Of a DNA stretch of 64,000 bases, positions 46,117 through 56,443 are shown piece by piece; positions within the stretch are counted from its first letter, which is position 1; each line of letters starts with the position of its first letter. Below the pieces are notes generated by a model. That model was not told the DNA's origin, made no database searches, and saw only the letters and a program-made list of their open reading frames with translations. The translations under genes and the position numbers were made by a program. The DNA is from Sugiyamaella lignohabitans (lineage: Eukaryota; Ascomycota; Dipodascomycetes; Dipodascales; Trichomonascaceae), in assembly GCF_001640025.1 (NCBI RefSeq), contig NC_031672.1, positions 744,001 through 808,000 of the forward strand. Reading direction: 5' to 3'.

Positions 46117-47385
46117 ATGTCAAGGGAGTTTTCAACCAAGAATTTTTTTACGTCAATTGCGTTAGAAATAGTGCTTAAACTTCCTGAGAACTCAGCGGAG
46201 GAGATGCTGTACTGGCCGCCCTTGACTTCCGCTTATCCATTGAAAGAAGAAGAAGAGTACGAACGTGAATCTGAATTAGTAACTAATGGGAGTGAAGTTA
46301 ATGGTTTATTTGGAGATTCTAGTGACCATGATGGTTTAAAGAACGTAAATGGGGCACGGAAGGCAGATGAGGCAGGTGAGACTTATGAGGCACTTAAGAT
46401 AAAGTCCAAGCGAGACAAAAATGACAGACTGGAAGTATTCGACAAGAAAACGAATCAATCCAAAACAATTCGAAGAAGGGGTCAAAGTGAGAAAATAAGA
46501 TTGTGTGGGTTAGAAAAGTCAGATGGGGTATATGATGCGAATGATGTCCATGAAAGAGCCAAGGAGCTTGAGGAGATCGTAGACAACGGTATGAATTATT
46601 CAACTCAATCTCGATCAAAATCCACAAACAACGAGTCCACACCTACTGGGAATTTATCTTTAAGACCGTCTCGTGTCAGTGATTTACCTTCCATGGTCAC
46701 TACCCCTCTAGAAGTATTGGAGCATGGTATATCTTCGAATTCTTCAAATGAGCCTAAAACTATGGATTATGATGGATATCATATTGTGACTAGCCATACT
46801 AATGTTCCCGAGAGTCCAGCTAGTCCTGAATGGAAATGGCCGCCTCGTCTTCCTCTCTTATCGCAAGAGCGCGTCGAACGTCAGGTGTATGCACAGAAAC
46901 CGCTTCCTGATAGCAATGAGTTCCAGAGTCTTGTGGTGTCATCTATGTTCTACAAAAATAATCGTCGCTTAAAATATCTGGGTAAATCTATTCTTGATTT
47001 CACAATGAGCGCTCTTATTTTTGAACGATTTCAAAAAGCCACTTCGACTGAAATGAGAATCTTCAAAAAGAAGCTTTTGAATCAGCGTCAAATTGAAAAA
47101 TGGTCCAGAATATATGAATTCCATCACTATGTTGACGTTGACCACGAATTTAAACTAGGCCAAATGGAATGGCAAGCACCTGACTACGAAGCTGACCCTA
47201 GTGGTAACACATGGTACTCAAAACCACAGGACGAAGATATCAGCCCTCTCCAAGATGCTTTTGAAGCTTATGTTGGTGCTATCTATTTAGATCCGTGTCT
47301 CGGTCCTGAAGCTATTAAAAGCTGGTTGAGCCTCTTGGCTGAGCCTATTCTTTCCGGTAAAGAAGAGCCTAGTAGTTGGGAGTAG
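46117..47385 (+). CDS. RNase III-fold protein with degenerate active site
   Basis: 422 residues. Residues about 45-250 are polar low complexity. The C-terminal 170 residues resemble the RNase III domain of Rnt1/Dcr1: NRRLKYLGKSILDFTMSALI stands where the NERLEFLGDSVL signature belongs, FKKKLLNQRQIEKWSRIYEF matches the region after it, and LQDAFEAYVGAIYLDPCLG matches the second signature. In the first signature the acidic residues are replaced by Arg/Lys, so metal binding should be lost, while Asp and Glu of the second are kept. No double-stranded RNA-binding domain follows. It may be an inactive paralogue acting as partner of Rnt1 or Dcr1, or a mitoribosomal RNase III-like protein; I cannot decide. 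Confidence 0.65.
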   Translation: MSREFSTKNFFTSIALEIVLKLPENSAEEMLYWPPLTSAYPLKEEEEYERESELVTNGSEVNGLFGDSSDHDGLKNVNGARKADEAGETYEALKIKSKRDKNDRLEVFDKKTNQSKTIRRRGQSEKIRLCGLEKSDGVYDANDVHERAKELEEIVDNGMNYSTQSRSKSTNNESTPTGNLSLRPSRVSDLPSMVTTPLEVLEHGISSNSSNEPKTMDYDGYHIVTSHTNVPESPASPEWKWPPRLPLLSQERVERQVYAQKPLPDSNEFQSLVVSSMFYKNNRRLKYLGKSILDFTMSALIFERFQKATSTEMRIFKKKLLNQRQIEKWSRIYEFHHYVDVDHEFKLGQMEWQAPDYEADPSGNTWYSKPQDEDISPLQDAFEAYVGAIYLDPCLGPEAIKSWLSLLAEPILSGKEEPSSWE

Positions 47386-47750
47386 GCCAGCCATGACAAC
47401 GAGAAGGCAGAGGAAAAGTGGTTGTCTATTACTGCATTACAGCGTGGTCAACTTGACGCCCTGAACCAATATAATACAATAGGATCTAATAACCATATAT
47501 TACATACCGCGCTCTATGTAAATCAAAGATATCCCAATTGCTAGATATATGTTCATAGCTGAACATTGTATGTCAGATCACCGACATTAGCCATACTATG
47601 CAGATGACTTCTATTACCCGGCAGTTTGTCCGTGATCCTCTGAAATGCAACAGAACCGAAACGCAATAACTAAGATACTTCACGACAATTAGATCACCCA
47701 TACAATCCATAACCAAGCTCTTAACTAAAGTGTCAAACCACACAGTTCTC
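47386..47750. other. IES6 promoter region with TTACCCGG
   Basis: 365 bp. TTACCCGG at 47614-47621 lies 130 bp upstream of the IES6 ATG, the same spacing as at MRPL23. Nothing else recognised. Confidence 0.5.
47614..47621 (+). promoter_or_regulatory. TTACCCGG site upstream of IES6
   Basis: Exact octamer about 130 bp before the start codon, consistent with a nucleosome-clearing Reb1-type site. Binding factor is inferred. Confidence 0.45.
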
Positions 47751-48131
47751 ATGTCATCGGCATCAGAATCTCCGTCGCTCATCGAGCAAGCCGACTTCAG
47801 CACCGTTCCTAAACCGTTTAAAAGCGAATCATGGAAACAGTCCAACAAGCGATATAAGAATCTGAAAGCACTTGTAACTGACGAACAAAAGAGACTGGCA
47901 AGTCTGCCTCCATCTGACGATAAAGCCACATATTTCAGTATTGAGGCACCTCCATCTCTACGACCACAAAAGCATTGGTGCGATATTACCGGATTACCGG
48001 GCCGATACAAATCTGCCAGACATGGACTCCGCTTCTACAATGTCGAAATTTTTAAAGCCATTGACGAAATGGCTCCCGGTGCCGACCAGCAGTACCTCAG
48101 TCTCAGAAATGCCAATGTCATTCTGAGATAG
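47751..48131 (+). CDS. IES6: INO80 chromatin-remodelling complex subunit Ies6
   Basis: Ies6 is a small INO80 subunit that works with Arp5 in nucleosome remodelling. The ATG at 47751 gives 126 residues (S. cerevisiae Ies6 is 166). SWKQSNKRYKNLKALVTDEQ precedes YFSIEAPPSLRPQKHWCDIT and GLPGRYKSARHGLRFYNVEI, the YL1 C-terminal domain (about residues 65-120). The tail DQQYLSLRNANVILR is highly conserved. Upstream codons are in frame but begin with GTG, so they were not used. The shorter N-terminus compared with baker's yeast is the only oddity. Confidence 0.9.
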   Translation: MSSASESPSLIEQADFSTVPKPFKSESWKQSNKRYKNLKALVTDEQKRLASLPPSDDKATYFSIEAPPSLRPQKHWCDITGLPGRYKSARHGLRFYNVEIFKAIDEMAPGADQQYLSLRNANVILR

Positions 48132-48201
48132 TCTGGCAGCTTGCCAGCTGGGATTTTTATTTATTTATTCACGAATGTATTGATCTTACTTTCTTCCTAC
48201 C

Positions 48202-48255
48202 TGCCTCCGGCGGCTGGGGCTCCGCCCCAGACCCTGGTTGTGCTCGCTTCGCGAG
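48202..48255 (+). repeat. GC-rich hairpin arm, type C
   Basis: TGCCTCCGGCGGC, TGGGGC-TCC-GCCCCA, GACCCTGGTTG, then TGCTCGCTTCGCGAG. It lies 70 bp past the IES6 stop and 190 bp before the NKP2-like gene. Confidence 0.88.
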
Positions 48256-48447
48256 GTTGTTCGGTTGGAGGCCGTAGATTTGGGGAAGTGACCGGTAGTA
48301 CGGGATTCTAGGGCCACGAATCCACGTTGATCGGGGAGTTTCACTTCATGTTGCACATAATCTACACATTTTGATGCATCTATATCCATAGACATCGCGA
48401 CGCGAAGTGGACTTGCATTTTCGATTCACGGATGGAATCACAGGTTC

Positions 48448-48972
48448 ATGGATGAGAGGGAAATTCTCGAGCAGTATCTGCTCGCACAGACGTCAATTCG
48501 TGATTTTCTCAGTTTTGACGATTTTGTGAGTCTGTTCCCTGCTAATGTTCGCGGAGACACAGAATCGCTCCGCAGCAGGTACAGAACTCTAGTACAACGC
48601 GACTCGGAGCGGCAATCCCAGGTTTCACAAAACCTTTCGAATTTCATTGATACGGTTCTGACTTCGTTGGATGCTGCCAATGAAGATGATCAAGACGCCG
48701 ATGAGGAGAAGCACGCTGCAGACGTGGCTCCTGCCAGTGAAGCAAATGCACTTCAGATAGCCAACTTAGCAGACTCACTTGCCCAAATCATTGAGAATAA
48801 ATTGATTCCTGACCTCAATCGCAGCGTTGAATCGAATCTATCTGAGCTGGAGGGCGTTGTCAGCCAATTAAAGTCAATTAACGACATAGAAGACGAGTCA
48901 ATTGTTCTGGAAATGAAGGACTCGCTCGGTAAACTCTCCAGTCGAATCAACCAACTAGAATCCGAACTATAA
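48448..48972 (+). CDS. NKP2: Cnl2/Nkp2-like inner kinetochore protein
   Basis: Nkp2 (Cnl2 in fission yeast) is a COMA-associated inner kinetochore subunit. The 174-residue protein begins EREILEQYLLAQTSIRDFLS followed by FDDFVSLFPANVRGDTESLR, which fits the family pattern of a helical leader and a Phe-x-x-Leu-Phe-Pro motif. It then has an acidic linker and two predicted coiled-coil segments (about 95-125 and 130-172, ending SSRINQLESEL). Assignment rests on the first 60 residues; the coiled coils are not diagnostic. The window's NBL1-like gene is another centromere factor, but they are not neighbours. Confidence 0.6.
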   Translation: MDEREILEQYLLAQTSIRDFLSFDDFVSLFPANVRGDTESLRSRYRTLVQRDSERQSQVSQNLSNFIDTVLTSLDAANEDDQDADEEKHAADVAPASEANALQIANLADSLAQIIENKLIPDLNRSVESNLSELEGVVSQLKSINDIEDESIVLEMKDSLGKLSSRINQLESEL

Positions 48973-49072
48973 TCGATTAGTGTCTTTCAGTCAGAGCTTC
49001 ACAAACAGGTACTACACACTAAACCCGCTGCTTATACCGCTACCTAGATTTAGAACACTCTCCGGCCGCCAA

Positions 49073-49128
49073 TTCTCGCGAAGCGAGAACAACCAGGGTC
49101 TGGGGCGGAGCCCCAGCCGCCGGAGGCA
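49073..49128 (-). repeat. GC-rich hairpin arm, type C
   Basis: TTCTCGCGAAGCGAGAA, CAACCAGGGTC, TGGGGC-GGA-GCCCCA, GCCGCCGGAGGCA, followed by a run of nine G. The inner hairpin has changed its outer pair (G-C to T-A) on both sides relative to other type C arms. It lies in the convergent space between the NKP2-like gene and the DUF4048-like gene. Confidence 0.88.
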
Positions 49129-49237
49129 AGGGGGGGGGTCGTCAGTAAGATGATGTAAATGTAATAAATTAAAAATAAACCTCAGCAGAATCATTATAAA
49201 GTGGGTGAGGGAGATGACCGATGACAGGTAGATTAGG

Positions 49238-51061
49238 CTACAATTCAGGGCTCGTGCCGTAGTAACACTCAGTGATGGAAGGGTAGCGTGGTCGAACAAG
49301 ACAGGATCCTGAGGCTTTATTCGCATGGTCCAGTTCTTGTGAGCTAGGAGATGGACGATTGGATGGGTATTCCACAGATTGAGTGCGAGAGATGCTGATG
49401 TTCCCGAAAAGAGCCCGGAAAATGCTTTCGAGAATCTTCTTGAGGAGTCGAAGAATGGTGGGGCCCGAGAAGGTTGGGTCGATGCGAATATCCGTACAGT
49501 AAGAAGGACGACGTGCTCTGGACACAGCTCTCCGGGTTACAGAAATGGGTTTCCTGGGAAGGACTGCAGTGGCACCGTGACCGGCAATGTAACCATTATC
49601 CAGATCGTCGTCTAAAAGAAAAGAGTTGATATCGAGATCTTCTGACAGGCTATCATCGGGCGTGTAGGTAACCACATTGATGCCGAGACCATGCTGGGCA
49701 GAAAGAGGAGTGATGATTCTCTTTGTGATCCTAATGGGATGTGTTGGCGGTGAAATGGGCGAAAGAGGTAAATTGACGGTGCCGATGTCTGACGACGGAT
49801 CAGCAGAAGTCGAAGTCGAACATGACAGTACTGGACTTGGCGTGATGGAAGTCTTTCTAAGTTTGTCATAGTCGAGCGAGGAACCCCGAGTGTCGCTATC
49901 TATACTAGAACTTGTATCAGTTTTTTTGTCGACAAGAGATGCAAAATTATCGGGAATGTGTAAAATGGAACTCCATCTGCTCTTGAACAGGGCCAGCTCC
50001 TTCTCAGAGTTCGCTAGATGCTCACGAGCCTCTAACACCCGTCTTTCTTTATGTGCGAGACAGATGAATATTTCCTGCAAGTTCGGTCTTGAAGAGATGA
50101 TATATGGAGATTCAAAATTTGTGGCATTGCTGATATCAGATAGCGGCGAGGTGATATTTCCCACTAGTGTCACAGAATCGTCGACATCAGATGAGAACGA
50201 ATATGAATGAGAATGTGAATGCAAAGTATGAGACTCCGAAACAGTGGATGAATGCTTTTGATGAGGAAATTTGAACTCCGAGTCTCGATTAGTGGCTATT
50301 GGAGCAGGGTTAATCTTCGTTCTACGATAGCGTTTCGATGGTGAAGTAGATCTATGTTGAGAGGTGGGATTAGAATGAGGAGTTGATGGAAACGTATCAG
50401 TGCTTTCTAATGAGGTGGCTGTAGCAGTAGATGTTGAAGCCAACATAGGGCCAGAGCTTGGATTAACGACATTCGTTATGCTAGTATTTACTCCAGAATA
50501 TGACTGTAGACCAGAGGATACATTAGAGTTGGTAGCAGATTTGGCGGTACCAGTTCCCGAACCTGAACTCACAGAATTCATTACTAGAGTGTCGAGATTA
50601 TTAGATACAGAGTTTCTAGCACTTGCACGAAGAGCAGCGTTAACAACAGCGAAAATATCTTCCTCAGATGCACCGGTAGAAGAAATGGGAGGCAGACTAT
50701 TACGGGATCGCGAGGTGTTAGAGCGTGGTGTATTTCGGTAAGACACATGCCAAGATACTGATTTTGAATGCGTTTGATGCGATAGCTTAGAAGGCGAGTC
50801 AGATTTGTTAGACGGACTTGTTGGACGACGGTCTATAACAGGACGAGAATCTTTATCAGGAGAAGGATTCTGACTGACAAAACAGTTTTCATCTGGGGCA
50901 ATTGATTCTTCTTCAGTGCCACTAGTGGAGGCCCGAAAATCAATTGGCACGTCGGTCGAAATGCGGATTGTATGATGCGTAGAATGAGATTCGGGAGGTT
51001 GTGTAGTAATCGTACAACAGGCAGTGGAAGTGGTAGAATGCGAGGCCATCTTAATAAACAA
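49238..51061 (-). CDS. Ser/Thr-rich protein with a DUF4048-like coiled coil
   Basis: 607 residues, mostly low complexity rich in Ser, Thr, Pro and Asn, with many phosphorylatable Ser-Pro sites. The one ordered-looking part (about residues 330-380) reads LQEIFICLAHKERRVLEARE and HLANSEKELALFKSRWSSIL, a heptad pattern like the DUF4048 family of fungal proteins of unknown role. Near residue 490, basic SVTRRAVSRARRPS and a Phe-rich segment (ILESIFRALFGNIS) follow. There are two close start codons (51061 and 51049); the choice does not matter for the domain. No function can be given. Confidence 0.6.
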   Translation of the reverse strand: MFIKMASHSTTSTACCTITTQPPESHSTHHTIRISTDVPIDFRASTSGTEEESIAPDENCFVSQNPSPDKDSRPVIDRRPTSPSNKSDSPSKLSHQTHSKSVSWHVSYRNTPRSNTSRSRNSLPPISSTGASEEDIFAVVNAALRASARNSVSNNLDTLVMNSVSSGSGTGTAKSATNSNVSSGLQSYSGVNTSITNVVNPSSGPMLASTSTATATSLESTDTFPSTPHSNPTSQHRSTSPSKRYRRTKINPAPIATNRDSEFKFPHQKHSSTVSESHTLHSHSHSYSFSSDVDDSVTLVGNITSPLSDISNATNFESPYIISSRPNLQEIFICLAHKERRVLEAREHLANSEKELALFKSRWSSILHIPDNFASLVDKKTDTSSSIDSDTRGSSLDYDKLRKTSITPSPVLSCSTSTSADPSSDIGTVNLPLSPISPPTHPIRITKRIITPLSAQHGLGINVVTYTPDDSLSEDLDINSFLLDDDLDNGYIAGHGATAVLPRKPISVTRRAVSRARRPSYCTDIRIDPTFSGPTILRLLKKILESIFRALFGNISISRTQSVEYPSNRPSPSSQELDHANKASGSCLVRPRYPSITECYYGTSPEL

Positions 51062-52539
51062 ACCAGCTGTTTATTTTAGACCATGAAATCATTTATCAAA
51101 TGGAGCACTGAAAAAGAAGATATTAAGTCTGTATCGAATAATTTGACGAGACAAGAATAGAGTTAAAGTTGTCAACATAAACTATGTTCAGGTTACAGTT
51201 CTCGATCCCGCAACAGGACACAACTAAAAAATGACAGCGATTAATGTGAAACCGACTGAGATGCAAATAATCAAGGAGAGATTCGGATTACACCCGGAAC
51301 AACCATGAAATGATCCACACCTAGCTTAGTGTCAGGTATTCCAGTCCTGGGTATCTACGAGAGCGGAGTTAGTCAAGCACTTCCAATAACTATCCAAAAT
51401 AATTTTCACCAGATACCCGATCACAAAAGTCCGAATCACCGGCTACCATCAGCCCAAACCGAACATATTAAAACCACCTCCAAGTCTTCTGAACAAGCCG
51501 GTCAAATCGTATGTCCGAACTTATGTCCACAGGAGACCCTAAGACCAAAGTTTTAGATCAGATTCACCACACAAATCTATATCCCTCCGAACTGTCATAA
51601 AACACTTACCAGCCAGTTTACGCTTCTCTAGTCAATAGTCTCAGTACAGGCGAGTTCGATCCAGTCTATTCTGCCAACACTAAACTGTATACTATTATTA
51701 TGAGTAGTATTATTATTATAACTCCTAGTATCCACATTACAGTGAGACGCCAAATGAGTTGGCTGATATTTACGCATTGGCAATATTTTTCCTATTCCGG
51801 CATGTGATCAACAACTGGGTAAGGACGCACATTCCAGACAACCGGGGCTTATCGACGGTATCGGACCGTTTAAAAGCCAAGACGGTTCCAGGAGATTTCC
51901 CAATTCGACCACAACAATGTTCGAGAACAATTGAACCTCTCGCCACAGTCAATTACAGCTTTGTTCGGGGTCCACGCCTAACAAAATATCGTACGATCTC
52001 ACCACAAATCTCCTGGCAAACTCTGGTGGCTTTAAAAACAATGCTAGCTCCACTGTTAGTTCAAAACCTGTCCAGTACCGAAATCCCACTCATCCAACCA
52101 CCACACAAACCACGACACAAAACTCTACCCACCACCAAACAACCGGCAAACCGGAAAATGTCAAACGCATCTGCTGCATGATCGGCGTTTGTTTATTTGT
52201 AAATAGCGCTTTTCGGCCCTCTGCATATGCAGGGACCACCCCCCTGAAACCTCCCTCTCCGTACACTCCGGGGTCAAACGGGGGAGTGGGGACTGCCTCC
52301 GGCGGCTGGGGCTCCGCCCCAGACCCTGGTTGCTCCTGCTTCGCAGGAGATGGCCGGGTTGGTGAAACTACCGGGGTCCGAGCGGGCTGGCGTTAGATCC
52401 GGTTCCCACCAGCGGACCGGGATCGTCGACGAAACGACTCGAGCGAAGCGAGAGGAGCAACCAGGGTCTGGGGCGGAGCCCCAGCCGCCGGAGGCAGTCC
52501 CCCCGCCAGGAAATACCGTCGTGAAAGTCATTAGATTCG
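51062..52539. other. Intergenic region ending in a long composite repeat
   Basis: About 1.5 kb. Frames at 51329-51556 and 51759-52181 lack recognisable sequence, and the second has no ATG start. The composite element at 52294-52496 ends 44 bp from the TAD3 stop. Confidence 0.5.
52294..52496 (+). mobile_element. GC-rich composite hairpin element, long form
   Basis: 203 bp, type A arm left and type B arm right, with about 66 bp of extra centre compared with the usual 137-bp form. Flanks GGGGAC and GTCCCC pair perfectly, so the inverted ends extend at least six bases beyond TGCC/GGCA. Confidence 0.9.
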
Positions 52540-54040
52540 TTAGCCGTTAATGTCGGGGGAGATGTCCTCGACAGAGGAGATGAGTTTATCGTCGTCGGTT
52601 GCGAGGTAGCCGTCGGCTTGCCAGCGCCAGGCTTCGTATTTCCAGTTGAGCAGTTTGTTCCAGTGGACTCCGTAAGAGGCACCGCTGGTGGGCTCGATGG
52701 CACCGGTTTTGGGGCTCGGTTTGATGTAAATGAGTCGAGCAATGCGGGAGTGGACCAATGCCATGGCGCACATGGGGCATGGTTCGTGGGTCGTGTAGAC
52801 GTGCATGTTCAGACAGAGGTAGTTTTTGTCGTCGGGAGATAGCTGGTCGAGTGTGTTTAAGGTGGATGCTGATGATACAGACGCTGACGAGGCTGTCATC
52901 AGACCAGGTGGTGACAAGTCTGTATTGTGGAGGTTGTCGATCGTAGTTGACGTAACTGTAGTGGTAGTAGCACATGAAATAGTAGTGGTACCGTTTAAAG
53001 ACTGGCTGTTGTTGATGTTATTGACATTCAAAGATGGTGTACTGGCTCGACTGTTGACCTCGTCGGGCCGTAGTGACGAGCTGCGAGAACTTCTCTCGGC
53101 AGACAACTGTCTTCTTCTTTCGGCCTCTAGAATAGCGGCATCGTACAGAGCTACCATTATACTGTGGTTGATGGGATTGCCATTGGAATGCCTGGCATCA
53201 GAGTTCGACACAACAACTGTGTCTGTTTCTGGATCGACTATGAGTGTTGATATTGGAAGCTCGCCTGGAGCATGCTGTTTGGACAGTTGGACTAATGACT
53301 TTAAATGCTTTCTCATGGCTTCTACTTCGTTGGAAGTGATTTCGTTTCTGATGGCATTGGGATTTCCACGCCACATAATAGGCCATCCTGACTTGATCGA
53401 CCACTCAGCAGCCTGTTCTTTTGTATATGCTTGGTATTTCGAACACTGTCGTTTCTCTATTATCACATCAGGTCCAGTCACCGGATGCACAATAGCTTTG
53501 ATCTGTTCCTCTGAAGGTACGCAGTCTACACTACAGAGACATATCCGAAGATATGTAGCATGTCGTCTCTTGATATGAGTCTCAGGGACTTCTGAGGCTT
53601 CAGTGACGTTTGCTGTCTCAGATGAACCGTTGACATCGTCCTTTTCATGGGGTTTCTTCTCTGACTTGTACTTTTCAATATCAAAGTCCTCGAGCTTGAA
53701 CAACCGTCGAATATGCGTCAAATTCAGTGGCTCTTTAGGTAGAGAGTCTTTTAAATGAGCCAGCAATTTGGCCGACGATGTAGCTTCAATCACACACGTC
53801 CAAATGTCCACTAGTCCCGCGGTTAGTAACAGTGATTCTCTTCTAACTTCAAACTTATGTACTGAAATAGATCCAGAAACCAATAGTGACACAACATAAT
53901 TGGTATCAGAAATATCAGCAGTAGCACAGATATCACAGGAGCTTCGACTTACCCAAAATCAGCGGTCGGTGGTCATCCAAGCTCTTGATCTGGATAAACC
54001 GCCCGTCGTCGGAAATATTTTCCACTATGCCAGGAATCAT
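52540..54040 (-). CDS. TAD3: tRNA adenosine deaminase subunit Tad3, two exons
   Basis: Tad3 pairs with Tad2 to convert A34 to inosine in tRNA anticodons. Exon 1 is 53953-54040 and exon 2 is 52540-53810; the 142-nt intron has GTAAGT, TACTAAC and TAG. The join gives the family start (MIPGIVENISDDGRF ... DDHRPLILVDIW) and 452 residues. Zinc-ligand motif THEPCPMC has Cys374 and Cys377, and the flanking MALVHSRIARLIYIKP and YGVHWNKLLNWKYEAWRW are typical. The other zinc motif reads HSIM, not HAE: the catalytic Glu is missing, as expected for the non-catalytic Tad3 subunit. The protein is longer than usual because of a Ser/Thr/Asn-rich insert (about residues 260-350). It diverges from EPT1/CPT1. 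Confidence 0.94.
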
Positions 54041-55067
54041 CGTAACGATTACTCTCTGATGTAATCTGGCTGGTGCGAAAAGATATCCCGTGGCTGGTGC
54101 AAATGCTAGTCAACTGTTGAGTCTGTTGATTCCGAGACGTTGATCAAGGGTCCTTCTCAATTTTTCACAAAAAGAAAACTACCCTTCACATCTACTGCAG
54201 ATCGACCTAACCCAGTTTTTCGCCCAACTCAGTGTCCAGGCCCATTCTGCCAGCTTCAACAGACCCCTCTGGTCCTTATGAACTGTTATTTTAAGCATAA
54301 ATCAGACTGGTTCGTAAGTCAGACCAAAGAAAACAAGAAAAAAGAAAAAAAAATCCGTATCTTGTTTATCTGCCTGTATCAGTCCTCACAACCAGCTCCA
54401 GAGGATCCTGGATCAAGAACCAGCCCATCCTGATCCATACAACAGACTCCCAGACTCTCACAACCCACCCTTCCTTCTAAACTACCTGTCTCATCCTACC
54501 CTCCTTCCCAATCTCGAACCCTCTACACACCAACCTTGATCTGCACTCCTGAGACCCTGCATCACCCTGCATACCCCTGAAACAACCACAAACTGCTAGT
54601 CACCCCTGAAACTACTCAAACCGTGATCCGTCTGGCGGGGGTCGTGCCTCCGGCGGCTGGGGCTCCGCCCCAGACCCTGGTAGCTCCTGCTTCGCAGGAG
54701 ATGGCCAGGACCGGCCCACGCAACGACTCGAGCGAAGCGAGAGGAGCAACCAGGGTCTGGGGCGGAGCCCCAGCCGCCGGAGGCAGACCGGCCCCTGTTT
54801 GTTTCATTTGAAATTGCATTTTTCACATGCCCCGTTGATGCGCGGCTGGCGCCAGCCGAGACCGCGACGGGACTAATGCACGGGAGGTGCCCCTGGAAAA
54901 TGTTGTGAACGTGAGTGCCGTTTTTATTGTTCTTTTTTTCAGTTTGACTTGTTTTTCGGCTTCGGGATCTCAGAATTGCGACTGTGAAGTTGTGGCCATC
55001 TGCTGAAATTTTTTGACCTCGCGAACGAGTGCTCTCGGAAGACTGACGACTGACGACAGACGGACGG
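54041..55067. other. Divergent space TAD3 / EPT1 with composite repeat
   Basis: About 1 kb. Apart from the element at 54645-54785 the sequence is C/T-rich (54360-54600) and holds no gene. A short frame at 54140-54433 has no recognisable content. Confidence 0.5.
54645..54785 (+). mobile_element. GC-rich composite hairpin element
   Basis: 141 bp, type A left, type B right (CTCGAGCGAAGCGAGAGGAG). Its centre CCACGCAACGA matches the elements at 32 kb. Flanks GGGGGTCG and GACCGGCCCC are partly complementary. Confidence 0.92.
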
Positions 55068-56354
55068 ATGTCGGTTCACAACAGACGAAAGCAGGCCGAC
55101 TGGACGCGGTCGACGCTGGCGTTTCAGGTGGAGCAGCTGATTTTAGGCGAGAATATCAATGCTCTGGCCAAATCGTCGTTGACCAATCTCAAATCCTATA
55201 AATACCAGTCCGTGGACAAGTCGTACCTGTCGTACTATGTTCTGAACCCATACTGGACATGGGCCGCTAAGTTCATGCCTCGTTGGCTGGCTCCTAATGT
55301 CATCACTTTATTGGGAATTTTGGCTATTTATATCAATATTTTCTGTGTGGAATGGTATATCCCCGACCTGGTCAGTGCAGCTCCTCAATGGGTATACTAC
55401 TCTTTTGCATTAGGCCTGTTTTTTTACCAGACCATGGACAATATCGACGGTAAACAGGCCAGACGCACAGGAATGTCGTCTCCTTTAGGAGAACTATTCG
55501 ATCATGGCATTGACTCACTCAATTGCTGTTTAGGAGGTCTTGTTGAGACCGCTTGCATGGGTCTTGGTACCAGTCGAGCCGGTGCGTTCACCACGTTTTC
55601 CACCTGTATCGCCATGTACTTTTCGACCTGGGAAACCTATCACACCCATGTGCTGTATCTGGGGTATTTGAATGGACCCACCGAAGGGATTATTGTGGCG
55701 TGTTTGGTCATGGTAGCCACTGGAGTATATGGAAGTCCTGAATTATGGCAAAAGACAGTAGGAGACCTGATGGGACCTGGAACCAGTGCGTTGTTCGGAA
55801 TTCAGTTTTTAGAGAACTGGCTGTTGAAGGATCTATGGACTATTATTCTGTTTATTTCGGTAGTGGTTTGCCACGTTCCATTTTGCATTTATAATGTGAT
55901 CCAGGCCCGTCGTCAAAGAGGCCAATCGATCACTGAGCCTCTAACGGAACTGATGCCACTATTTGTATTGACCTTCAGTATTTACGCGTGGACATGCAGT
56001 CCCTACTCGACGATTCTGAGTCAAAACCACCTTGTACTATTTGCATTGACTGTATCTTTTGTATTTGGCCGAGTGACCACTGCCATTATCCTGGCCCACC
56101 TGACCAAACAACCGTTCCCATTCTGGTCACTTCCCATGATCCCACTTCTTGTCGGAGCACTTCTGTTTGGTATCGCTCCACACATGGGCATTTTCCAACT
56201 CTCAGACCAGGCAGAACTAATCTACCTCTGGGGCTACTTCATCTTCGCCATCGTCTACTTCGCCCGGTTCTCGCAACTGGTCATCAACACCCTCTGCGAC
56301 TTCCTCGACATCCCCTGTTTCACAGTCAAACCCACCGAGCATAAGTTACTATAG
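55068..56354 (+). CDS. EPT1: CDP-alcohol phosphotransferase (choline/ethanolamine phosphotransferase)
   Basis: Last step of the Kennedy pathway: transfer of phosphoethanolamine or phosphocholine from the CDP form to diacylglycerol, in ER/Golgi membranes. The 428-residue protein carries the CDP-alcohol signature DGKQARRTGMSSPLGELFDH with all key residues (Asp127, Gly128, Ala131, Arg132, Gly141, Asp145, Asp149). LKSYKYQSVDKSYLSYYVLN is the family start, and about seven to eight membrane segments follow. There is a 40-residue N-terminal extension compared with S. cerevisiae Ept1 (391 residues). Only one such gene is in the window, and whether it prefers ethanolamine (EPT1) or choline (CPT1) is not readable. 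Confidence 0.92.
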   Translation: MSVHNRRKQADWTRSTLAFQVEQLILGENINALAKSSLTNLKSYKYQSVDKSYLSYYVLNPYWTWAAKFMPRWLAPNVITLLGILAIYINIFCVEWYIPDLVSAAPQWVYYSFALGLFFYQTMDNIDGKQARRTGMSSPLGELFDHGIDSLNCCLGGLVETACMGLGTSRAGAFTTFSTCIAMYFSTWETYHTHVLYLGYLNGPTEGIIVACLVMVATGVYGSPELWQKTVGDLMGPGTSALFGIQFLENWLLKDLWTIILFISVVVCHVPFCIYNVIQARRQRGQSITEPLTELMPLFVLTFSIYAWTCSPYSTILSQNHLVLFALTVSFVFGRVTTAIILAHLTKQPFPFWSLPMIPLLVGALLFGIAPHMGIFQLSDQAELIYLWGYFIFAIVYFARFSQLVINTLCDFLDIPCFTVKPTEHKLL

Positions 56355-56387
56355 AACCCCGTTCTCACTCTCCTATTTTGTGGACCA

Positions 56388-56432
56388 TGCCTCCGGCGGC
56401 TGGGGCTCTGCCCCAGACCCCCTGGCTCCTCT
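56388..56432 (+). repeat. GC-rich hairpin arm, truncated
   Basis: TGCCTCCGGCGGC, TGGGGC-TCT-GCCCCA, GACCCCCTGGCTCCTCT, then sequence breaks off 11 bp before the next element. It looks like a B arm cut by the neighbouring insertion. Confidence 0.8.
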
Positions 56433-56443
56433 ACCGTGGGATC

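Noticed and set aside
51759..52181. 140-codon frame between the DUF4048-like gene and TAD3
   Set aside because: No ATG at the start, proline/threonine-rich content and no recognisable motif.
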